This document shows positions 1 to 8,900 of a stretch of 64,000 nucleotides of DNA, piece after piece. The notes beneath the pieces were generated by a model. That model ran no database searches. It was given only the letters and a program-made list of their open reading frames with translations, and was not told the DNA's origin. Location: positions 277,600 through 341,599 of the forward strand of contig NZ_MZNT01000010.1 of assembly GCF_002042965.1 (NCBI RefSeq), written 5' to 3'. Position 1 is the stretch's first letter. Each line of letters begins with the position of its first letter. The translations under genes and the position numbers were made by a program. Source of the DNA: Paenibacillus sp. 32352 (lineage in GTDB: Bacteria; Bacillota; Bacilli; Paenibacillales; NBRC-103111).

Positions 1-175
1 AAATTTGCAGAGCTTTCAATTCCGGCTTGGGGCCGGCGGATGCACCCGGAGCTGCCGACGATTTGGAGCCAGTATCGGCTCCTGTGCCCGTGTTATTGCC
101 GCAAGCGGCCAAAGCTGTGACCGACAAGCAGGCGGTGAGTGATAGGAATGTCAGTTTTCTGTATTTCTTCTGCAT
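1..175 (-). CDS. Sugar ABC transporter substrate-binding lipoprotein, N-terminal part only
   Basis: The gene starts at the ATG complementary to 173-175 and runs off the left edge, so only about 58 residues are visible. They form a lipoprotein signal peptide: a KKYRK basic start, a hydrophobic stretch, and the lipobox LAAC at residues 22-25, followed by a Gly/Ser/Ala-rich linker. This is the usual start of a CUT1 extracellular sugar-binding protein tethered to the outer face of the membrane. It lies 66 bp behind two permease genes on the same strand, the normal permease-permease-binding protein order of LplBC-type systems. The sugar cannot be told from this fragment. The lipoprotein call is firm; the binding-protein role comes from context. 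Confidence 0.85.
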   Translation of the reverse strand, partial: MQKKYRKLTFLSLTACLSVTALAACGNNTGTGADTGSKSSAAPGASAGPKPELKALQI

Positions 176-241
176 ACGTAAACCTCCCCTAATAATGTTA
201 GCATATCATTAAGCCCCTATGGTTTGGGCATTAACGCAAAC

Positions 242-1126
242 TCAACCTTTCACAGAGCCGATGAGCACGCCTTTGACAAAATGCTTCTGCAAATACGGAT
301 ACACCAGCAGCATCGGAATGATAGAAGCGATGACGGTGGCCGCCCGAATGCCTTCCGGTGAAGCGTTCATCAACTCGTCCGCCGTCTTGCTCATCGAGGA
401 GCTGTCTGCATCGAGCACGATGTCACGAAGGTACAGCTGCAGCGGCTTCAAGCTCGGGCTCGTGATGTAGAGCATCGGGTTGAAGTAGTCGTTCCAGAAG
501 TATACGGCGTAGAACAGCGCGATCGTTGCCAGCACGGGACCGCTAAGAGGCAGCACGATCCGGAACAAAATCGTCAGGTTGCGGGCACCATCCATTTTGG
601 CCGATTCCTCGAGCGCTTCGGGTAAAGATTCGTAGTAGCTTTTGATCACAAGCATATTGAACACACTTATCAGTGCCGGGAGAATGATGGACCACAGGCT
701 GTTCACCAGATGAAGCTGCTTTATAAGCAAGTAATTCGGGATGATCCCGCCGTTGAACATCATGGTGAAGATGAACAGAATCAGGATTAGGGAAATACCG
801 GGCAGATGTCTCTTCGACAAAGGATACGCCGTGATTGCCGTGAGCAGGATCGAGAGCAGTGTCCCAACGATTGTGATGAACAGCGAGACGGAGATCGAAT
901 GCAAGAATTGAGCCGAGGATACGACATACTTCATCGTCTCCAGCTGAAATCCGACAGGAATTAGCCCGACCTGGCCGGAGATGACAGCCGATTCCTCGCT
1001 CAGCGCCTTGGACAGCACGTTAACGAGCGGGAGCAGCGTGATGAGTCCGCAGATCAACAGCAAGATATAAATGAAAGCGTCTAGTGACCAGTCACCTAAA
1101 GTTTTTTTACGCATAGTTCGATCCAC
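242..1126 (-). CDS. Carbohydrate ABC transporter permease, LplC/MalG type
   Basis: This 294-residue protein is a membrane subunit of a CUT1 sugar importer. It shows about six hydrophobic segments, the first near residues 17-38. The cytoplasmic EAA loop that contacts the ATPase is at about residues 175-205, with the core EESAKMDGA and a following LPLSGP. The length and the C-terminal VKGVLIGSVKG ending are typical of LplC-like permeases. It begins 2 bp after the stop of the partner permease at 1129 and is followed by the binding-protein gene, so the three are almost certainly one operon. No ATPase gene is adjacent; the MsmX-like protein at 34928-36037 could supply it. The substrate is not known. 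Confidence 0.93.
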   Translation of the reverse strand: MDRTMRKKTLGDWSLDAFIYILLLICGLITLLPLVNVLSKALSEESAVISGQVGLIPVGFQLETMKYVVSSAQFLHSISVSLFITIVGTLLSILLTAITAYPLSKRHLPGISLILILFIFTMMFNGGIIPNYLLIKQLHLVNSLWSIILPALISVFNMLVIKSYYESLPEALEESAKMDGARNLTILFRIVLPLSGPVLATIALFYAVYFWNDYFNPMLYITSPSLKPLQLYLRDIVLDADSSSMSKTADELMNASPEGIRAATVIASIIPMLLVYPYLQKHFVKGVLIGSVKG

Positions 1127-1128
1127 TC

Positions 1129-2085
1129 CTACCAGATGCTTCGTTTGATGAGCTTCTTGCTGAGCTCATTGCCCAGGATGATTAAGATGAAGCCGACGAC
1201 GGAATTAAACAGCCCGACCGCTGTGCTGAAGCTGTAATCCTGCTGGCCAAGACCTTGCCGGTATACGAACGTGCCGATGACGTCGCCCGATTCATAGACA
1301 ACCGAGTTGTACATCGTTAAAATTTGCTCGGTACCGGCTTCCAGCAAATGTCCAAGGCGCAGCACCAGCACAAGAATGATCGTCGGCAGGATGCCCGGTA
1401 GTGTAATGTAGAGCATTTGCCGGATGCGTCCCGCTCCGTCGATGGAGGCCGCCTCGTACTGCTCCTGCTCGATACCGGCGATTGCAGCGATGAAAATGAT
1501 GGCGTTCCAGCCGGATTCCTTCCAGCCGGCGGTGAAGACGAGGACACTCCGGAACACGTTGTTGTCAAGGAAGAAAGAGATGGGCGTTCCACCGAAATAT
1601 TGTATGACGTTGTTGACCATGCCTCCGCTTGGCGACAGAATCGTCACGAACAGCCCGGAAATGATGACCCAGGATAAGAAATGCGGAAGGAAAATGACCG
1701 TCTGCACCGTCCGCTTGAACCATACCTTCCTCACCTCGTTCAGAAACAGCGCGATCAGGATCGGGATCGGGAAGAGCAGGACGATTTTGTACAGGCTGAT
1801 GATCAGTGTGTTAATAAAGACGTGGTAGAACTCCTCCGAATGGAACAGCTTGTTGAACTGGTCGAGCCCCACCCACTTGCTGCCGGACACGCCGTCGAAG
1901 ATGTTGAAATCCATGAATGCAATGACAATGCCGTACATCGGGGTATATTTGAACAATAGCAAGAACAGCAGCCCCGGGAGCAGGATCAAGTAAAGATCCA
2001 AGTTGGACCGGATCAGCCTCCATCGATCGCTCTTGACTGTGGTACGCACTTTTCTGCGCTTCAAGCTTACATCAGTCACGCTCAT
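1129..2085 (-). CDS. Carbohydrate ABC transporter permease, LplB/MalF type
   Basis: This 318-residue CUT1 permease is the partner of the next gene. A basic N-terminus (RRKVR) precedes a first membrane segment near residues 30-50 (LILLPGLLFLLLF). The EAA loop is at about residues 205-235, with EAASIDGAGR and a TLPG turn. The end (LSKKLIKRSIW) is typical of LplB-like proteins. The ATG at 2085 is preceded by GGAGGTG. It is the first gene of the transport operon; a TATAAT box lies on the minus strand at 2117-2122. The response regulator and kinase encoded just upstream at 6188-2697 are the likely controllers by analogy with YesN/YesM systems. Confidence 0.93.
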   Translation of the reverse strand: MSVTDVSLKRRKVRTTVKSDRWRLIRSNLDLYLILLPGLLFLLLFKYTPMYGIVIAFMDFNIFDGVSGSKWVGLDQFNKLFHSEEFYHVFINTLIISLYKIVLLFPIPILIALFLNEVRKVWFKRTVQTVIFLPHFLSWVIISGLFVTILSPSGGMVNNVIQYFGGTPISFFLDNNVFRSVLVFTAGWKESGWNAIIFIAAIAGIEQEQYEAASIDGAGRIRQMLYITLPGILPTIILVLVLRLGHLLEAGTEQILTMYNSVVYESGDVIGTFVYRQGLGQQDYSFSTAVGLFNSVVGFILIILGNELSKKLIKRSIW

Positions 2086-2527
2086 CGTCGACTCACCTCC
2101 AAGTTGTTATGTGTTTATTATAAGGAGGATGTCAGGAAGGCTGTAGATGGTGATATTTTTGTTTCTGGTAGTTTCTTATGGTCTTGGCCGGGAGATGTTT
2201 CAGTGCCGACGTTGGTGCGCGATGGGTAGTGAGGTGCGTATGTAGAGGTTGGTGCGGAGTGAGCAGCAGCACAAAAGCTCCAAAGGATATTCATCCCGGC
2301 TGCTGGCTGAAAACACCATTCAGTTATTGAACCGACAGTTGTGATATCGAAGTACTTAACGATCCCGACCGATCCTTCGGCGATATGCAGGAGCAGACTC
2401 TCTGGATTATTTTTTATATGATGATCCGAATTTTCGAAGCAACCTGTTTTTTCTTCTTTTGCAAGTTTTTGAGCTGCTTATATGTCATTGAAAGTCGGTA
2501 CAGGCTTATCGGCAACTGCTATAAGAA
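2086..2527 (-). promoter_or_regulatory. Intergenic promoter region of the first permease operon
   Basis: No gene is seen here. On the minus strand a TATAAT-like -10 box lies at 2117-2122, about 30 bases before the permease start codon. The 12-mer ATTTTTGTTTCT at 2155-2166 also occurs inside the regulatory element at 21061-21099. I could not assign a convincing -35 box. The -10 box is visible; a role for the 12-mer as a regulator site is inference. Confidence 0.4.
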
Positions 2528-2555
2528 AAAGGCATTGGGTTTTATCCCGAATGCC
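2528..2555 (-). terminator. Rho-independent terminator behind the kinase gene
   Basis: An inverted repeat (arms AGGCATTGGG and CCCGAATGCCT, one mismatch) is followed on the minus strand by TTTTTCTT. It lies about 140 bases after the histidine kinase stop and would end the regulator-kinase transcript before the permease operon. Confidence 0.7.
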
Positions 2556-2563
2556 TCCTCAGT

Positions 2564-2690
2564 ATTGATTACTTCAGCGTACCGAGCTGGACCTCGCAAG
2601 GGCTGTACCTGCAGGTGTATGCCGACGGGGTTACTGTTCGCGGACGTGATTTCATAAACCGCACCTGGATTAAGGAAACCGATTGAACGA
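2564..2690 (-). pseudogene. Possible decayed 3' end of a surface-protein gene
   Basis: Between the kinase stop and the terminator, one minus-strand frame reads like the tail of a secreted beta-sandwich protein (GAVYEITSANSNPVGIHLQV). A second frame then gives QLGTLK and a stop at about 2564. The switch of frame and the absence of a start codon suggest a broken remnant. The family is not identified, and this could be chance. Confidence 0.25.
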
Positions 2691-2696
2691 TCCCGC

Positions 2697-4556
2697 TCAA
2701 GGTCTAGCAGAAGCAGCTGGGCCTTGTTTGTCTTGTCGTACTCCCTTGGACCTGACGGTCACTGTCGTTCCTGCGCCCGGCTCCGACTGAACCGTCAAAC
2801 CGTACTCCTCGCCGGCGAACAGCTTGATCCGCTCGTTCACATTATACAACCCGTAGGAGCTGCCAGTGCCGTCCGCCCTCATATCAGGCCGCGGCTCCAT
2901 GAGCAAACGATTCGCAAGCTCAGGTGCCATGCCGATGCCATCATCTTGCACCGATAGCACCAGATCCTCCCCCTCCATTCTTGCACGGATGATGATTTCT
3001 CCGGACTCACGCTCCGACTCCCGAATCCCGTGCAGCAGCGCATTTTCCACGATCGGCTGCAAGGTCAGCTTCGGCATCACATAGAGCTCCAGCAGGTCTT
3101 CCACCTGAATATGGAACACGAAGCTCCGCGGGAACCGGCTCTGCTGGAGCTCCAGGTACACCTTCGCCAGCTCCAGCTCATCGGTGACGCTGACGACATC
3201 CTGGCCTTTATTTAAGCTCAAGCGAAAATAACGGGCCAGCCCGCCAATCATTTGGCTGATCTCGGGAGCTTTATGCCCGATGGCGACCCAGTTGATCGTA
3301 TCCAGCATATTGTAAAAGAAATGCGGATTGATTTGTGCCTGCAGCGCCCGCAGCTGTGCTTCCCGCTCCTGCACTCTCGACCGGAACGTCTCCTCCATCA
3401 AGTCATGTACCTTGTGGATGAGGTTGTCGACGCTTTTTTCCAGCAGATTGAGATCCCCGCCCCCGTCAGCCGCCCCGGACCGCTCGTCCAGCCGTTCGAT
3501 GCCTTCCCGCTTGATCATTCTAATGACGGTCTGCATTCGGTTGTTCAACCCTCGAACGACAAGAGCCATCAGAATAAAAACCAACAGCAGGAACAAGAGC
3601 GTAGCTCCCAGCAAAGTGACAATGCCCGATACTTGGTTAAGTGCAACGGCGCGCGAGCTGATCTCCGCTTTTGGCACCTCGACCACCAGCTTCCAGCCGG
3701 TGGAACGAATAGTCGTGAAGACGACATAGCTTTGGTCCTTATCTCTGACGATGGGGGATACGCCCTCCCCTTTGCCTGCCATGGCTTGCACCACACCGTC
3801 AGACTTCAGCCTCGTTCCAAGCAGTGACCGGTCCTTGTCCAGCACAATGGTGCCGTCAGGAGCGAGCATATACACATGCTGTTGATTGTTCAGCTGGATC
3901 GTCGACAGAATATCCTCAAGCGTCTTGACCGTCACATCGATGACGAGTACGCCCGAGAACGCATCGTACCTGTCGGGGTCGCGCAAAACCCGAGCATTCG
4001 ATACTACATAGATGTCGCCCTTATCGATATATGTTTCCTCATACGCTCCCGTCCAGATCATTCGGCCGCCTGCGTTTGCCACCTCCGGGTACCATGAACG
4101 GTTCAGCAAGCTGTCCCACGGGAAGAAGTTCACTCGCTCGTTGGAAAAGTATTTCGAACTATCGACGAACAACCGGACGCGCAGCACCGCAGGATTCGCT
4201 TGGGCGTTATCGATCAGGTAGCCCAGTTCCTTCATCGCATCCAGCTGAGCGGCATAGGACGACGATTCCCGCAGGTACGTATGCAGCTTCGGATTCATCA
4301 GGATGGCATTGGACGTGTCGCGTATGGAATCGAACCGGCTGTTCAGGTTAATTTCTGCCTGCTTCAGCGTCTGCAGCATCGTCTGCGTCACTTCTTCATC
4401 CAGAATTTGCGAGGATTTCTGGGTGTACCAGTACAGCAGCACAGAAGCCGGCAGCAGAATCAGCACCACATAAGCGATCAGCCAACGTCTTGCTGCCACC
4501 ACGCTTTTGGTGAGCATCAGCACATATCTCCAGCTTCGCGACAGGAACCGCCTCAT
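2697..4556 (-). CDS. Sensor histidine kinase, YesM type
   Basis: This 619-residue membrane kinase has a first membrane helix at about residues 25-45, an extracellular sensor region of about 260 residues, a second helix at about 305-335 and a HAMP-like linker. The His_kinase domain carries its phospho-acceptor in QINPHFFYN near residue 410, and the ATPase domain has NALLHG and DDGIGM. This layout is that of YesM-like kinases, which sense carbohydrates or transporter state and phosphorylate AraC-type regulators. Its start lies 15 bp after the stop of the partner regulator, so the two form one operon. The neighbouring permease operon is the probable target. Confidence 0.92.
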   Translation of the reverse strand: MRRFLSRSWRYVLMLTKSVVAARRWLIAYVVLILLPASVLLYWYTQKSSQILDEEVTQTMLQTLKQAEINLNSRFDSIRDTSNAILMNPKLHTYLRESSSYAAQLDAMKELGYLIDNAQANPAVLRVRLFVDSSKYFSNERVNFFPWDSLLNRSWYPEVANAGGRMIWTGAYEETYIDKGDIYVVSNARVLRDPDRYDAFSGVLVIDVTVKTLEDILSTIQLNNQQHVYMLAPDGTIVLDKDRSLLGTRLKSDGVVQAMAGKGEGVSPIVRDKDQSYVVFTTIRSTGWKLVVEVPKAEISSRAVALNQVSGIVTLLGATLLFLLLVFILMALVVRGLNNRMQTVIRMIKREGIERLDERSGAADGGGDLNLLEKSVDNLIHKVHDLMEETFRSRVQEREAQLRALQAQINPHFFYNMLDTINWVAIGHKAPEISQMIGGLARYFRLSLNKGQDVVSVTDELELAKVYLELQQSRFPRSFVFHIQVEDLLELYVMPKLTLQPIVENALLHGIRESERESGEIIIRARMEGEDLVLSVQDDGIGMAPELANRLLMEPRPDMRADGTGSSYGLYNVNERIKLFAGEEYGLTVQSEPGAGTTVTVRSKGVRQDKQGPAASARP

Positions 4557-4571
4557 CTGCTTCCACCGCCT

Positions 4572-6188
4572 TTACAACACATCATCCCGATACGAGCTCG
4601 GGGTGAATCCGGTATATTTCTTGAACAGCTTGCTGAAATAACTGGGATCCGAATACCCGACTGCATAACAAACTTCATAGAACTTGTTGGCTGGGTCCCG
4701 CAGCAGTGCCTTCGCCTGCTCTACACGAACCTTGGTTAAGTACTCGTTTATCGTCTCGCCTGTCTCTTGCTTGAACAGCAGGCACAAGTACGTAGTGGAT
4801 AAAAAAACTTCCTTCGCAATATCCGAGACCTGCAGATTCTCCGCGTACCGCTTATCAATCAACGCTCGGACGCGCTCGATCACATTCTTCGACTTGCCGC
4901 TTCGCTTCTCACGAATCCGTCCACACACCTCGAGCAAATACTGCTCGACAAGCTGCTTGAGATCACCCAAAGTCTCCTGCTGGAATACTTGAACCATCAG
5001 CTGGCTCTCCTTTTCCTCCGCATCCTTCCGGGACACGCCGAGTTCCAGCTGGACCCGACCTGCCAGAAGCAGCAGCTGCAGGCTGATGTTGCGCCCGTAT
5101 TGGAAGCCCTCCCTACGCTTTCGGGCTAACGCATCATAGATTTCCTGAAGACCGACCAGCAGCTTGTCCTCATCCGCCGCTTTCAGCGAGGAGATCATCC
5201 GCTCGTCCTGAGCCGGGTCGAACCGATAGACACCGTCATCGCTCTGCTCCAGATTGTCCATGGAGATGATCTGGTTCTTCCCAAGGTGCCACCGCTGATC
5301 GGCGGCTTCTCTGGCTTGAGCGTAGGAACGCGGCAAAGAGGCTAGGCTTGCAATCTGCTCTCCGACGCCAATGGTCACGCTAATTTTCAAATACTGATAG
5401 AGCGCACCCTGCACATCCTCTGCCAATTTAAAGAGAAGTGACTCCTGGTCATCCCCCTCGTTCATTCGAAGGATGCCTACGAATTCGACCATGCGGTTCT
5501 CGAAGACGTAGCCCCCGATCTCCCGGTCGATCAGCTCCTGTACGATATTGAGCACGGAGTAGGACAGCAGCTGCTTGTCCCGCTCGGAGCGGGACTCCAC
5601 GACGTCCGCCGAATTATCGAAACGGATCACAATGACCCAGTAAGGAGCCTCAAACGGCAGGTGAAGTCCCAGAAAATCGATCCGATCCCGTATGCGAAGA
5701 GGCGAAGCAACTCCGTCGCGAATGAGCGACATGAGGAACTTTTCGCGCAGCAGCGGCATGCCCTGGGTAAGCTTCACCTGCATGTCCACAAAGAGCCTGC
5801 GCTCCTGCTCCTCCGTCCGCAGCGTGTCGACGACGCGCTCCATCACCGCTGTAAGCTCGTGGACATTGACGGGCTTAAATATATAATCGACCGCTTTCAC
5901 CTGCAGCGCCGATTTTAAATAATCCGCATCATTATGCCCGCTGATGAAGACGATCTTCAACTGCGGGTAACGCTCGCTAAGTATATTCGACAGCTGGATG
6001 CCATTCATCTTGGGCATGCAGACGTCGGTCAGCACCAAATCCGGCTTGATCCGCTCAATAACCTGAAGCGCCGCCAGTCCGTTCTCCGCTTCGTCCACCA
6101 CTTCGATTTCGTAGATGCTCCAATCAAAATAATTTTTCAATCCATGCCGAACTGTCGGCTCATCGTCAACGATGACCAGCTTGAACAT
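4572..6188 (-). CDS. Response regulator with AraC DNA-binding domain, YesN type
   Basis: This 538-residue regulator has a receiver domain at residues 1-120, with acidic DDE near residues 8-10, the phospho-acceptor Asp in LVLTDVCMPKMNG near 55, and the conserved Lys in FKPV near 105. A long central region of unknown fold follows. The last 105 residues are an AraC double helix-turn-helix with VSDIAKEVFLSTTYLCLLFK and the signature GYSDPSYFSKLFKKYTG. YesN-like regulators activate sugar-transport and glycosidase operons. It is the first gene of the regulator-kinase operon, and the kinase at 2697-4556 is its evident partner. Confidence 0.93.
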   Translation of the reverse strand: MFKLVIVDDEPTVRHGLKNYFDWSIYEIEVVDEAENGLAALQVIERIKPDLVLTDVCMPKMNGIQLSNILSERYPQLKIVFISGHNDADYLKSALQVKAVDYIFKPVNVHELTAVMERVVDTLRTEEQERRLFVDMQVKLTQGMPLLREKFLMSLIRDGVASPLRIRDRIDFLGLHLPFEAPYWVIVIRFDNSADVVESRSERDKQLLSYSVLNIVQELIDREIGGYVFENRMVEFVGILRMNEGDDQESLLFKLAEDVQGALYQYLKISVTIGVGEQIASLASLPRSYAQAREAADQRWHLGKNQIISMDNLEQSDDGVYRFDPAQDERMISSLKAADEDKLLVGLQEIYDALARKRREGFQYGRNISLQLLLLAGRVQLELGVSRKDAEEKESQLMVQVFQQETLGDLKQLVEQYLLEVCGRIREKRSGKSKNVIERVRALIDKRYAENLQVSDIAKEVFLSTTYLCLLFKQETGETINEYLTKVRVEQAKALLRDPANKFYEVCYAVGYSDPSYFSKLFKKYTGFTPSSYRDDVL

Positions 6189-6281
6189 CGATGTCAGCCT
6201 CCCACCTTAGCAATAATCTTTATTATCTCTTAAACAAGAGGCCTTGGGCATAGGAGATTCTTATGATTTCTGGTTGAATCC

Positions 6282-7325
6282 TTAGTTGTATGGCTCGGAA
6301 GACGTGCTGCCGAGATGCAGGTCGCAATGAATCCGAATATGCTCGAACGGCAGCGCCGGGTTCGCGATGCGCCACAGCATCCGGTCGGCTGCGCGGTAGC
6401 CGGTTTCGTGAATCGGCAGCAGCGGCCTCGTGAACGGGGGTAACTCCGAGTCATCGGACTGCTCGTTCAGGAAGCCGATTAGCGAGATCCGCTCCGGTAC
6501 ACGCCACCCAAGCCGCCCGCAGGCATCGTAGACAACCGGCACCTCGTCGTTAATCCCGCAGATGACCGCGGTAGGCGCGTGGTGAACCATCAGTTCCATC
6601 AGCTGCTCCTGCCATTCAGGGCCGGTTCTCTCGCCGATGGAATGGAAGGCCGGATCCACCCTGCCCCCAAAACGGTCCATCGCATAGCAGAACGCCTGCC
6701 AGCGCAGAATGTAGCCTCGCTGCTTATGAATGTCGCCAACGTACATAATGCGGCGGTGTCCAAGGTTGTGCAGATACGCAACGGACTGGTAGGCTGCGTC
6801 GTAAACGTCCCAAATGACACTGTCAATTTTTACGCCGGGGGGAGGGAAATTAAGCAAAATCTTCGGCACCTGAAGCCGGAACAGGTTCGTTTCCCACGCT
6901 TCCGAGTCGATGCTTGGCGCGATGAAAATCCCGTCCGCGTACGTCATGCCGCTTGCCTCGATCCACTGGGCCATTTGCCGCTCCCTCAGATCTCTGGGCA
7001 GCATCAGCAGCTCAATTTGATACCCGAAGGAGAAAAACCGGTCCTGCAGCCCCTGCAACAGCAGGCGATTATATGGGACGGATTCCTGGGTTTGCACCAG
7101 CACGAAGCGCCGCCGATCGTTCGGGTAAGGGGTAATATGATCGAGCCGGAGGCTGCGGATCTGGTCGAGTGTACAGTAGCCGAGCTTCTCGGCGGTTTGA
7201 AAGATACGCTGCCGTGTCGCCTCAGACATGCCGGGCTTGCCCTTGAACGCCTTCGATACGGTCTGGACGGTTAATCCGAGCTCCTTGGCGATGGTAGTAA
7301 GCGTCACTTCCTTGCGGATAGGCAA
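6282..7325 (-). CDS. LacI/GalR-family transcriptional regulator
   Basis: The protein begins with a LacI helix-turn-helix (VTLTTIAKELGLTVQTVSKA), followed by a hinge and a periplasmic-binding-like effector domain (CGINDEVPVVYDACGRLGWRVPE is typical). I place the start at TTG 7325, which has GGAGG ten bases upstream and yields about 347 residues; the frame is open to 7370 but no good ribosome site supports that. It is divergent from the FAD oxidoreductase and SGNH hydrolase genes and probably controls them. The effector sugar is unknown. Confidence 0.92.
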   Translation of the reverse strand: MPIRKEVTLTTIAKELGLTVQTVSKAFKGKPGMSEATRQRIFQTAEKLGYCTLDQIRSLRLDHITPYPNDRRRFVLVQTQESVPYNRLLLQGLQDRFFSFGYQIELLMLPRDLRERQMAQWIEASGMTYADGIFIAPSIDSEAWETNLFRLQVPKILLNFPPPGVKIDSVIWDVYDAAYQSVAYLHNLGHRRIMYVGDIHKQRGYILRWQAFCYAMDRFGGRVDPAFHSIGERTGPEWQEQLMELMVHHAPTAVICGINDEVPVVYDACGRLGWRVPERISLIGFLNEQSDDSELPPFTRPLLPIHETGYRAADRMLWRIANPALPFEHIRIHCDLHLGSTSSEPYN

Positions 7326-7377
7326 CGGGTCCACACCTCCATTCTGTATGTGTCTATCGTAGCATGACATCGTTTTT

Positions 7378-7424
7378 AATTAAACTAAAATTAAACTAGT
7401 TCCCCCCTTCCCAGTATCTATAAT
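7378..7424 (+). promoter_or_regulatory. Divergent promoter with two 10-bp direct repeats
   Basis: The decamer AATTAAACTA occurs at 7378-7387 and again at 7389-7398, 11 bp apart, about one helical turn. A TATAAT box follows at 7419-7424 for the plus-strand oxidoreductase operon. The repeats overlap where a -35 box would be, so they are candidate operator sites for the divergent LacI regulator. That role is inference. Confidence 0.45.
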
Positions 7425-7479
7425 GAGAAGCAAAGAGCCATATTGCAGTACATTTTTGGACTCTGAGAGGAGCATATTG

Positions 7480-8883
7480 ATGTCAAATACGGTTAAGAAG
7501 ACGGTTACAGTTCCGTCGCAAAATCTTGAAGTAAGCTACACCCCGGATGTTGTCGTTATTGGTGGCGGTGCCTCCGGCGTTGCTGCAGCGATTGCCGCTG
7601 CCCGCAATGGAGCGAGCACCCTGCTGATCGAGCAGCGCGGTTATCTTGGCGGCATGGGCACTGCGGCGCTTGTGCCGGCCTTCTGCCCTTATACCGACGG
7701 CCAGAAGCCGGTTATTCGCGGTATCGGTCTGGATTTGCTGGAGAAGATGAAGATCGAGGCTGGGGAAGATTTTATGAGCCGGTATAAGGACCTGCTCGAC
7801 TGGGTGCCGATTGATGTGGAGACGCTGAAGCGCGTATATGATCGGGAGGTGCTCGCAAGCGGAGCCAAAATCCTATTCCACACGGTGGCAGACCAAGTGC
7901 TGCTGGAAGGAGACCGGATCAGCGGGCTGGTCATCAGCAACAAGTCGGGACGGTCGGTTGTGCAGGCGAAGCTGTACATCGACGCATCCGGCGATGCGGA
8001 TTTGGCGGCGCTGGCCGGCGTGCCGTTCCAGGTCGGAGGCGATCAGGGCGAGCTTCAGCCGGGCACGATGTGCTATGTGGTGACCGGGGCGGACCGGGCG
8101 CGGTTCAAGCAGTTTCTGGAGGAGACCGGTGAGCGCGGGCAGCTTGAGCGGACCGTTACGGAGGCGCAGAAGAACGGCGATTTACCGGATGGCCGCAAGC
8201 GGATTTCCGGTATGGCATGGATTACCGACTCTATCGTCGGGTTCAACTTCGGCCATATTTTCGGCATTGATGGGACGAAGGCGGAGGATCTTACCCGCGC
8301 CGCCATCGAAGGCCGCCAGCTGATCGATACGCAGATCCGCTTCCTGCGCAAATATGTGCCTGGTTTCGAGCACATTCATCTCGTGCATTCCGGCGATCAG
8401 GTCGGCATCCGCGAGACGCGCCGGATTCAAGGGGACTACACGCTTGTCGTGGAGGATTTTCTGTCGATGCGGACGTTCGAGGACGATATCGCCCGCAACT
8501 CGTACTTCATCGACATTCATCTGGCGAACGCCAGCAGCACGATGACGATCAAGCATTTGCCGAAGGGAGAGTCGCACGGGGTTCCTTACCGCTGCATGCT
8601 GCCGCAGGGCAAGTCGAACCTGATCGTCGCCGGACGCTCGGTCTCGTCCGACCGCCCAGTGCAGGGCTCACTGCGCGTCATGCCGAACTGCTTCGCCATG
8701 GGCGAGGCCGCCGGTATTGCCGCAGCAATGGCCGGCTCCGCGGGCGTTGGCTTCCGCGAGGTGTCTATCCCCGAGCTCCAGCGCAAGCTGATCGAGCAAG
8801 GTGCTTACCTCGGTGAGCGCCCAGGACAGGCGAATGACGGCGTGGAAGTCGATGCGGTTACTTTTGAAACGGAATGCAATTAA
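7480..8883 (+). CDS. FAD-dependent oxidoreductase (FAD_oxidored family)
   Basis: I take the ATG at 7480, which follows GAGAGGAG, rather than the earlier ATG at 7423; this gives 467 residues. Near the N-terminus is a Rossmann FAD-binding motif, VVVIGGGASGVAAAIAAARNG, followed by LLIEQRGYLGGMGT. The C-terminal part has a second nucleotide-binding feature (IVAGRSVSSDRPVQGSLRVM and AMGEAAGIAAAMA). These match the FAD_oxidored family often found in sugar or polysaccharide gene clusters. The substrate is not known. The SGNH hydrolase gene begins 17 bp downstream, so the two are probably co-transcribed and controlled by the divergent LacI regulator. Confidence 0.88.
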   Translation: MSNTVKKTVTVPSQNLEVSYTPDVVVIGGGASGVAAAIAAARNGASTLLIEQRGYLGGMGTAALVPAFCPYTDGQKPVIRGIGLDLLEKMKIEAGEDFMSRYKDLLDWVPIDVETLKRVYDREVLASGAKILFHTVADQVLLEGDRISGLVISNKSGRSVVQAKLYIDASGDADLAALAGVPFQVGGDQGELQPGTMCYVVTGADRARFKQFLEETGERGQLERTVTEAQKNGDLPDGRKRISGMAWITDSIVGFNFGHIFGIDGTKAEDLTRAAIEGRQLIDTQIRFLRKYVPGFEHIHLVHSGDQVGIRETRRIQGDYTLVVEDFLSMRTFEDDIARNSYFIDIHLANASSTMTIKHLPKGESHGVPYRCMLPQGKSNLIVAGRSVSSDRPVQGSLRVMPNCFAMGEAAGIAAAMAGSAGVGFREVSIPELQRKLIEQGAYLGERPGQANDGVEVDAVTFETECN

Positions 8884-8900
8884 GGATGGAGTGGTAGCGT

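Noticed and set aside
6579..7274. A 231-codon open frame on the plus strand
   Set aside because: It lies wholly opposite the LacI regulator gene, has no ribosome site and no recognisable domain.
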